A DNA stretch of 5,130 nucleotides from Myxococcales bacterium (lineage in GTDB: Bacteria > Myxococcota_A > Bradymonadia > UBA4248), in contig SFMP01000142.1 of the NCBI GenBank assembly GCA_004554395.1, positions 1-5,130 of the forward strand, in the 5' to 3' direction. Of the stretch, positions 1-5,130 are shown piece by piece (position 1 is the stretch's first letter; each line of letters starts with the position of its first letter). The position numbers were made by a program, and so were the translations under genes. The notes under the pieces were generated by a model. It searched no databases. It was given only the letters and a program-made list of their open reading frames with translations, and was not told where the DNA came from.

Positions 1-99
1 AACGTGCGCCGGATTGTGTTCGCGCACCCTAATAAATACCTCCATGAATTTCTTCTTAAACGGTATTCTGCCAATTCGTCTTTCATCTTGAAAAAACAT
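1..99 (-). CDS. N-terminal fragment of a divergent gene, function unknown
   Basis: Reading the minus strand from 99 down to 1 gives an ATG followed by 32 further sense codons with no stop, running off the left edge. The peptide begins MFFQDERRIGRIPFKKKF and continues with a basic, amphipathic-looking stretch ending NPAHV. An in-frame TAA lies just upstream (plus positions 112-114). An AGGA-type Shine-Dalgarno (plus 108-111, inside the minus-strand purine run AAAGGAAA) sits 8 nt before the ATG, which is why this start is preferred. No signal peptide, membrane segment or family motif is visible in 33 residues, and I do not recognise the protein. The opposite strand is also open over the same codons (plus 1-117) but shows no start or SD in the window. 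The call therefore rests on the SD-ATG pair and on the arrangement divergent from sbcD. Confidence 0.42.
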   Translation of the reverse strand, partial: MFFQDERRIGRIPFKKKFMEVFIRVREHNPAHV

Positions 100-231
100 A
101 AACAATTTCCTTTATTTTAGTGTTGAACAAATGCAGGACAACCGAGCCCCGACAAAACCAATGATTCGCAAAACGTGCTTCAATATCTTCGCATTTCTCA
201 TTCTGCTTTCCTTTCAATCTATTTCGCCTCC

Positions 232-374
232 ACAACTCTTCTGCAAAATTCTTTCGCAAAACTCTTCTCGCTAATTTTTCCACTTCGCCGATCCTCACAA
301 ACGATTCACGGAAAATTCTTCTGCAAGAATTTTCACGCAAAATTCTTCTGTAAAATTCTTATCGCAAAATCGAG
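232..374. repeat. Degenerate ~13-bp short repeat, two clusters
   Basis: The core AAAATTCTT, usually followed by a 4-5 base linker such as CTGC, TCGC, CTGT or ATCGC, recurs with a step of 13-14 bases. In the first cluster, units start at 232 (ACAACTCTT), 245 (exact core), 258 (AAAACTCTT) and 271 (diverged). In the second, units start at 312 (exact), 325 (reverse complement AAGAATTTT), 339 (exact), 352 (exact) and 366 (AAAATCGAG). The heptamer CGCAAAA recurs at 167, 255, 336 and 363. The step is not a multiple of three, which argues against a protein-coding origin. The array could be a decayed minisatellite, a binding-site array, or simply AT-rich slippage. No function can be assigned from sequence. 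Confidence 0.7.
311..334. repeat. Perfect inverted repeat, 10-bp stem, 4-nt loop
   Basis: GAAAATTCTT at 311-320 is followed by the loop CTGC and then its exact complement AAGAATTTTC at 325-334. The stem is AT-rich with a G-C pair only at the base and one inside. It is not followed by a T-run on + or by an A-run that would make a minus-strand terminator, so it does not look like an intrinsic terminator. It arises from one unit of the surrounding ~13-bp repeat lying in inverted orientation. It could be a dyad binding site or a chance product of the repeat. Confidence 0.6.
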
Positions 375-703
375 TCTCACAAATGACTTGTTCGCCCCAT
401 TGCACCAACAAACCGTGTCAAACGCCTCTAATCACAAGATTCAGAATCAGACACAGCGTCATTCTAACCGCCGTTTTTTGAATTGCAATAGCCATAAATC
501 ATTTTTTTTTACAAAACGTTTAGTCAGTTGAAACTCAATTGCACTTTGCACCCGATAATATCATATAGAAAATTCATTCCTCTCCAACGGAAAAAAAGTT
601 GCTCTCCACATCGCTCAAACGACCATTTAGAACGGGTGCACTGGACTCTAATAATCTGGGAAAGTTATTTAGAATTGCGTGAACATTTTGACCGCTTTTT
701 CAT

Positions 704-732
704 TTGACTCTTACCAGCGTTTGTTGTAGAAA
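704..732 (+). promoter_or_regulatory. Candidate sigma70-type promoter for sbcDC
   Basis: TTGACT at 704-709 (five of six matches to TTGACA) is followed after 17 bases by TAGAAA at 727-732 (four of six matches to TATAAT). Initiation would fall near 739 and leave a leader of roughly 110 bases before the sbcD ATG. The spacing is ideal but the -10 element is weak, and AT-rich DNA yields such pairs by chance. I saw no LexA-type dyad or other recognisable operator next to it. Confidence 0.3.
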
Positions 733-840
733 CTCAAGCGTCGATTCGGTATCGCGTTGGCATGAACTTTTTAACACCCATCGCAATACCATTATGAAGT
801 ACGCCGACGACTTTCGATAGCGTCGTTTTGGGGTTTAATC

Positions 841-846
841 AGGAGG
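841..846 (+). promoter_or_regulatory. Shine-Dalgarno of sbcD
   Basis: A perfect AGGAGG ends 5 bases before the ATG at 852. It decides the start: the same frame is open back to a TTG at 828, but that TTG has no SD and would place the AGGAGG inside the coding region, adding eight residues before the conserved beta strand IRVLHTSDWH. Confidence 0.85.
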
Positions 847-851
847 TTACG

Positions 852-2102
852 ATGATTCGCGTATTACACACATCCGATTGGCATTTGGGGGCGTCTCTAC
901 ACGACGAAAAACGCACCAATGAATTTCAGCGCTGGCTCGACTGGCTGCGGCAAGCTATCGTCGATCATCATATCGACGTCCTACTCGTCGCGGGCGACGT
1001 CTTCGACGTCGCCAATCCGTCCATCGATGCTCGCAAAATGTACTACAACTTCCTCGCCAATATTTCAAAAGACGGACAATGCAAAAACGTCATCATCACC
1101 GCCGGAAACCACGATTCCGCCGCACTGCTCGAAGCGCCAAAAGAAATCCTCGCCACGCTCCAAACCAGCGTCATCGGTCAAGCATGCAAGTCGATACAAG
1201 ACGAAGTCATTTCCGTTTCAATCCACGGCGATGACCCCGATCTCATCGTCTGCGCCGTCCCATTTCTCCCTTCCCGCGATGTCTGCAAGTCACTCCCCGG
1301 CGAAACGCCCGAAGCTCATGTCAATCATTATCGCGATGGCGTAGCCAATCACTATGCCGAAGTCGCCAAATACGCCACTCAATTGCGCAATAAATCGGCG
1401 CGTCACATTCCCATCATCGCCATGGGGCATCTCTACGTCGCTGGCGCAACCGTCACCGATACCCAACTCCAAGTCGTCGGCAATCTCAACGGCATGTCGG
1501 CCGACATCTTCGGTTCATCATTCGATTACATCGCCCTCGGTCACATACACAAACCGCAAATCGTCGACGACAACCCATTCATACGATACTGTGGGGCACC
1601 AATTCCCATCAGCTTTAGCGAGTGTCAAGACACAAAAACGGCATGCATCATCTCTTTCGACGATTCAAATCATACACCGCAAATCGAGACGATCGAAATA
1701 CCGTGTTTCCAAAAGATGAAATCGATCGAGGCGACTTCTCTCGACGAAATCAAAGAAAAACTCGCATTTTGCATCGAAGAATCTTCTACATCGGGCGAAT
1801 CTATTTGGGTTCAAGTCAATTGTAAAAGCGATAAATTCATTCCATCCCTCTCCGATACCATCAAAGAAATGCTCAAAGACACCAAAGTCAATTGTCTACG
1901 TGTGACAAATCGAGCCCTCGTCAACGCATATTTGCGCAACGAAAACAATCATGCCGAAGTATCGCTCAATGAACTCACCCCAGAAGACGTCTTCAACCGC
2001 CTCCTCAATGCAATGCAAGTCGGCGACGACAAGACAAATGCCTATCGATTAGCTTTCAAAACCATACTCGAAGAACTCGCAAATCAAGGCATCAATCCCT
2101 AG
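852..2102 (+). CDS. sbcD: SbcD, Mre11-family nuclease subunit of SbcCD
   Basis: This is the nuclease subunit of the SbcCD complex. In the family it is an Mn2+-dependent dsDNA exonuclease and ssDNA/hairpin endonuclease that acts with SbcC on DNA ends and palindromes in the cytoplasm. The 416 residues from the ATG at 852 match the usual length (E. coli about 400). The calcineurin-like phosphoesterase motifs appear in order: SDWHLG (D9, H11), GDVFD (D49), GNHDS (N86, H87), GHLYV (H193) and GHIHK (H231, H233). The SbcD hallmark RYCGAPIPISF follows at 245-255, and the C-terminal capping region, including LTPEDVFNRLL from 375, resembles that of E. coli SbcD. All metal-ligand positions expected from the family are present, so the protein should be active. 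It is the first gene of the operon, with sbcC 63 bases downstream. Codon use matches sbcC, with no sign of transfer or damage. Confidence 0.97.
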   Translation: MIRVLHTSDWHLGASLHDEKRTNEFQRWLDWLRQAIVDHHIDVLLVAGDVFDVANPSIDARKMYYNFLANISKDGQCKNVIITAGNHDSAALLEAPKEILATLQTSVIGQACKSIQDEVISVSIHGDDPDLIVCAVPFLPSRDVCKSLPGETPEAHVNHYRDGVANHYAEVAKYATQLRNKSARHIPIIAMGHLYVAGATVTDTQLQVVGNLNGMSADIFGSSFDYIALGHIHKPQIVDDNPFIRYCGAPIPISFSECQDTKTACIISFDDSNHTPQIETIEIPCFQKMKSIEATSLDEIKEKLAFCIEESSTSGESIWVQVNCKSDKFIPSLSDTIKEMLKDTKVNCLRVTNRALVNAYLRNENNHAEVSLNELTPEDVFNRLLNAMQVGDDKTNAYRLAFKTILEELANQGINP

Positions 2103-2109
2103 CCCGCTT

Positions 2110-2157
2110 TCCATATCGACATGTCATAGCATCACGACGAACGCAATTAAATATGGA
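2110..2157 (+). promoter_or_regulatory. Inverted repeat in the sbcD-sbcC gap, overlapping the sbcC SD
   Basis: TCCATAT at 2110-2116 is complementary to ATATGGA at 2151-2157, a 7-bp stem with a 34-base loop. The right arm covers most of the sbcC Shine-Dalgarno GGAG (2155-2158), which stands 7 bases before the ATG at 2166. If the stem formed in the mRNA it would mask the ribosome site. The stem is short and AT-rich with a long loop, so it may be accidental. The rest of the 63-base gap shows no terminator or second promoter that I can support. Confidence 0.25.
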
Positions 2158-2165
2158 GATTCAAG

Positions 2166-5130
2166 ATGAAAATTCGCAAATTACGTTTTAAGAATATCAA
2201 TTCATTGGCTGGCGAATGGACGATCGATTTCGCCGATCCAGAATTCGCTTCAAATCGAATATTTGCCATTACGGGCGAAACGGCCTCGGGCAAGACGACG
2301 ATACTCGACGCCATCTGTTACGCGCTTTATGGCGTCACCCCTCGTCAAAAGTCTATTAGCAATAAGAATAATGAAATCATGACGCGCGGCACGGGCGAGT
2401 GCTTCGCCGAACTGACTTTCGAAACGAATAACGGCGTATTCCGAGCCTTTCGCTCGCATAATCGCGCCCATAATAAACCCGATGGCGCACTACAACAACC
2501 CAAATGCAGGCTCATCAATGATCAAACAAACGACATTATCACCGAGAAAATCAACGATTTCAAAGACCAGATTTGCACGATCATCGGTTTAGACTACGGC
2601 CAATTCACAAAAGCCGTTCTCTTGGCTCAAGGCAGTTTTAGCGCATTCCTAAAGGGTAAACTCGACGACCGCGCCAAAATCCTCGCTCAATTATCCGATG
2701 GCGAAATCTACGAGCAGATTTCGACTGCTACCTACAATAAAGCTACAGAGTATAAAAATGCGTTAAGCGATACCCAGGGCAAACTCGAACAACTCAATAC
2801 ATTATCCGACGACGACCTCGCACGGCGTCACGACGAACTCAAACAACTCAATAACAGTATCGAAGAACTCGACAAAATTGCCAAAAAACTCGACGAATGG
2901 AAAAAATGGCGACTCGACATCGATAAATGCAACGCCGATTGTCAATTACTCGCGCAGAATAGCCAATCGATCGCTACGCAAATCGAAGAATTTAAACCGC
3001 AAAAATTGAGAATGCAAGACGCGACTCGCGCCAATGCCTTGCGCGACAAATACAACCACGCCATCGAACGACGAAAAGACGAAGCCAATACTGTCGAACA
3101 ACTCGAAACACTCGACAATCAAATCGCCACGCAAACCGAATTCCGAAACGCCGCGATCGAAGACGAAAAGCAATCGAAACTCGAACTCGAACGCGAAAAA
3201 ACGATCTATCAAAACGAGTGCGCTCCAAAACTCATCGAAATGCGCAAATGCGATACGGAAATTCAAAATGCAACAGCAGAATGCAATAATCAAAATAAGA
3301 AAGTTGCCGAACATCGTTCGGCGCTCGAGGCCCGTGCCAAATCGTTAAAGCAAGCCGAATCCAATCGCAATCAATATCTCTCCGAAAGACAAAAACTCGA
3401 CGCGCAATTGGCCGATTTTCCCCTCGGCGAAAGACTGCGAGAATTGCATTCCGGCATCGAATCAAAGCTCCAACAACTCAAATCATCGACCAGCTATGGT
3501 GTGCAACAACGCAATAAACTCGATACACTCAAAGCCAATATTCAAAAGAATCAAGAGACCCTTCAACAGCGCCGCGACGATCTCAAAACTTGTGAACTCA
3601 ATTGCGAGAAAGCACAAAACGCCTACGACCAAAACGAAAAGCTCATCGAATCGTTACTCGCCGGATCATCGTTCGACGCTATCGATGAAGAAATCGATTC
3701 GATTCGAAAACGACTCGAAGAATTTAATAAGTTTAACAAATATATCGAAGACCGCTCTCTACTCGTCGATGGCAAGCCATGCCCACTCTGTGGCTCCCTC
3801 GAACATCCGGGGATCTCACAAGATAACGTCAATCGTACAATCCAAGAATTAAGCGCTAAATCCGATGCTTTGAATGAAACGAAAAAAGCATACAGTAAGG
3901 CTAACAATGATAGACCTAAACTCGATTCCGTTGTCTTAAAAGAAAAAGCTCACATCGAGAGTGCAAAAACACAAATCAAACAACTCGAAAAATCCATTTC
4001 CGACGACAAAGCATCGTGTGAAATCATCGAATCCGAGCTCAATGATTTAAGACAAAAGTACAATGAACTCAAAAAAGACACATGCGACTGCCTCGAAGAT
4101 GCCGGCGAAGCGAATTTGATTCAATTCGTTCAATCTAACGAAATCGATGAATGTATCAAAGAACTCTCGCGCCGATTCAGCCAATTCAAATCCCTCAGCG
4201 AAAGATCGACGACATTGAATAATGCTTTATCCGATATTGAAAACGATTATACACGCGAAAAAGCAGCTCACGACGAATGCCTAAACACTTTGAATAGTGC
4301 GCAATCCGATTACGATAAACGACTCGAAGTTCTTTCGTCGCTTAAAAGCGATCGACGCGCCAAATTTGGCGACGAAGACCCTAATGTGCTCGAATCTTCG
4401 ACAAAGGCAAAACTCGCAGAATGTGAAAAACGAGCTCAAGAGCATCGTCAACGCGCCACCGATCTCAATACGGAATTGAGCGTCATTCTCGAAAAATCCA
4501 ACATGACGAAGAGCAATCTCGAAAAAATACGAAGCGAAAAATACAGATGCGACAATGCCCTTCGCGATGCAATGGCGCAGGCGGGATTCGATTCCGAACA
4601 AACGCTCGCCTCGGCGATGATCCCCGACGAAGAACTCAATGCATTAAAACAAAAGGACGAATTGTTGCGCAATCGACAAACCGAAATTGACTCGCAAATC
4701 GCCCTTAAAAACAAAGAGCTCGATCAACATCGTGCCAAAAATCTCACCGAAAAATCGACTCAAGATATCGCCCAAGAAGCCGAGGCAAATCAAGCAAAAC
4801 GCGATCAGGCCTCCCAACGCATCGGCGAAATCAACCATGAATTGGAAGATAATAAAAACAAATGTAGCAATCGTGACGAGTTGCAACGACAACTCCAACA
4901 ACAGTTGGCCGATGCTCAGATTTGGAACGAAATGAATGAACTCATCGGATCTGCCGATGGCAAACGCTTCAGAAACTACGCCGTCACGATTACTTTTGAG
5001 CAATTGCTTCGAAATGCCAACGATTACCTCAAAAACTTCAATAATCGCTACTGCATCATCAATCAATCGATGGCAAAATCCCTTGGCGTCAGTTTCAATT
5101 CCTCCGACGATATATCCACCGACGATCCCA
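2166..5130 (+). CDS. sbcC: SbcC, Rad50-like ATPase subunit of SbcCD (3' end missing)
   Basis: This is the SMC-like ATPase partner of SbcD, which binds DNA and ATP and tethers ends. It is open for 988 codons from the ATG (SD GGAG, 2155-2158) to the window edge with no stop. The N-terminal lobe shows KIRKLRFKNINSLAGEW at 2-18, Walker A GETASGKT at 37-44, MTRGTGECFAEL from 72, NRAHNKPDG at 99-107, and the Q-loop segment LLAQGSFSAFL with Q155. A Glu/Gln/Lys/Leu-rich coiled-coil arm spans about 190-535, then the zinc hook CPLCGS (C539, C542), then the returning arm to about 920. The C-terminal lobe begins with LIGSADGKRF from 926, as in E. coli SbcC. The signature LSGGE, Walker B and D-loop lie past the edge, so roughly 100 residues are missing and the full length should be near 1,090, slightly longer than E. 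coli (1,048). The fourth residue of Walker A is Ala where Gly is common, still within GxxxxGKT. Confidence 0.97.
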   Translation, partial: MKIRKLRFKNINSLAGEWTIDFADPEFASNRIFAITGETASGKTTILDAICYALYGVTPRQKSISNKNNEIMTRGTGECFAELTFETNNGVFRAFRSHNRAHNKPDGALQQPKCRLINDQTNDIITEKINDFKDQICTIIGLDYGQFTKAVLLAQGSFSAFLKGKLDDRAKILAQLSDGEIYEQISTATYNKATEYKNALSDTQGKLEQLNTLSDDDLARRHDELKQLNNSIEELDKIAKKLDEWKKWRLDIDKCNADCQLLAQNSQSIATQIEEFKPQKLRMQDATRANALRDKYNHAIERRKDEANTVEQLETLDNQIATQTEFRNAAIEDEKQSKLELEREKTIYQNECAPKLIEMRKCDTEIQNATAECNNQNKKVAEHRSALEARAKSLKQAESNRNQYLSERQKLDAQLADFPLGERLRELHSGIESKLQQLKSSTSYGVQQRNKLDTLKANIQKNQETLQQRRDDLKTCELNCEKAQNAYDQNEKLIESLLAGSSFDAIDEEIDSIRKRLEEFNKFNKYIEDRSLLVDGKPCPLCGSLEHPGISQDNVNRTIQELSAKSDALNETKKAYSKANNDRPKLDSVVLKEKAHIESAKTQIKQLEKSISDDKASCEIIESELNDLRQKYNELKKDTCDCLEDAGEANLIQFVQSNEIDECIKELSRRFSQFKSLSERSTTLNNALSDIENDYTREKAAHDECLNTLNSAQSDYDKRLEVLSSLKSDRRAKFGDEDPNVLESSTKAKLAECEKRAQEHRQRATDLNTELSVILEKSNMTKSNLEKIRSEKYRCDNALRDAMAQAGFDSEQTLASAMIPDEELNALKQKDELLRNRQTEIDSQIALKNKELDQHRAKNLTEKSTQDIAQEAEANQAKRDQASQRIGEINHELEDNKNKCSNRDELQRQLQQQLADAQIWNEMNELIGSADGKRFRNYAVTITFEQLLRNANDYLKNFNNRYCIINQSMAKSLGVSFNSSDDISTDDP

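Larger units (their letters stand above)
100..851. other. Long intergenic stretch without a supported gene
   Basis: About 750 bases separate the divergent left-edge frame from sbcD. The stretch is AT-rich by eye. The two longest open frames here (about 118 codons on + at 175-531, about 85 codons on - at 83-340) run through short repeats, give low-complexity Phe/Lys/Ser- or Arg-rich peptides, and lack a good Shine-Dalgarno, so I treat them as chance. Contents that can be named: a degenerate ~13-bp repeat in two clusters (about 232-374), a perfect hairpin at 311-334, a run of nine T at 502-510 with no stable stem before it, a candidate promoter at 704-732, and the sbcD Shine-Dalgarno at 841-846. 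From roughly 375 to 700 I see nothing with clear structure. No tRNA or rRNA segment is apparent. Confidence 0.6.

Noticed and set aside
1..120. Open + frame 1-117 ending in TAG at 118-120, a possible C-terminus of an upstream gene
   Set aside because: It has no start in the window and no recognisable motif, and it is the exact antisense register of the minus-strand frame that has an SD and ATG. It remains the main alternative for this edge.
114..141. Minus-strand promoter-like pair: TAAAAT (119-114) with a weak TTGTCC about 16 bases upstream
   Set aside because: Initiation from it would fall at or past the Shine-Dalgarno of the divergent gene, leaving almost no leader.
83..340. Open frame of 85 codons on -
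   Set aside because: It is Arg-rich, also built from the repeats, and overlaps the better-supported divergent start at 99. Its openness follows from the repeat's composition.
502..510. Run of nine T suggesting an intrinsic terminator
   Set aside because: No GC-rich stem precedes it, only the short palindrome ATTGCAAT at 482-489, and no gene ends just upstream.
175..531. Open frame of 118 codons on +
   Set aside because: It runs through the 13-bp repeats, gives a Phe/Lys/Ser-rich low-complexity peptide, has no Shine-Dalgarno before its ATG and resembles no protein I know.
762..820. Two tiny frames overlapping by ATGA (11 and 8 codons), a possible leader peptide
   Set aside because: Neither has a Shine-Dalgarno, and there is no attenuator-like structure or codon run to support a leader role.
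805..827. Small stem CGACG/CGTCG just before the sbcD Shine-Dalgarno
   Set aside because: It has only 5-6 pairs with a loop of about 10 bases, not followed by a T-run and not covering the SD, so it is too weak to call.
2946..5066. Several open frames of 60-140 codons on both strands inside sbcC
   Set aside because: They are shadows of the continuous 988-codon sbcC frame, which carries the family motifs in order. Codon bias keeps the antisense frames open.

Overview
This is a bacterial chromosomal window dominated by one recognisable operon, sbcD-sbcC, read on the + strand. SbcD (416 aa, complete) is the Mre11-family nuclease subunit. SbcC (at least 988 aa, cut by the right edge) is the Rad50-family SMC-like ATPase. 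Together they form the SbcCD complex, which processes DNA ends and cleaves hairpins and palindromes. Both proteins resemble the E. coli pair closely at their motifs, so the function is secure. The organism is not identifiable: base composition looks moderate (mid-40s % GC in the genes, lower upstream, by eye). Codon use favours CTC for Leu, GAA/GAC, CAA and TCG, and the SD sequences are classical. A Gram-negative-like bacterium is plausible, but I cannot name a phylum.

Layout. Positions 1-99 (- strand) hold the probable first 33 codons of a divergently transcribed gene of unknown function that leaves the window on the left. Positions 100-851 carry no convincing gene. This stretch is AT-rich and holds a degenerate repeat of about 13 bp in two clusters (about 232-279 and 312-374), with a perfect 10-bp-stem inverted repeat inside the second cluster. 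A candidate promoter lies at 704-732. sbcD runs 852-2102 behind a perfect AGGAGG. A 63-nt gap follows, containing a small inverted repeat that overlaps the sbcC Shine-Dalgarno. sbcC runs from 2166 to the window end. I translated it through by eye with no in-frame stop: the N-terminal Walker A lobe, a long coiled-coil arm, the CPLC zinc hook, the returning coiled coil and the beginning of the C-terminal lobe are present. The ABC signature and Walker B lie beyond the edge.

How they work together. SbcD supplies the metal-dependent active site, SbcC binds ATP and DNA and tethers ends through its zinc hook. The tandem arrangement on one strand fits co-expression. I see no mobile element, CRISPR array, tRNA, rRNA or clear intrinsic terminator, and nothing that amounts to a new system. 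The most unexplained DNA is the repeat-bearing gap upstream of sbcD.
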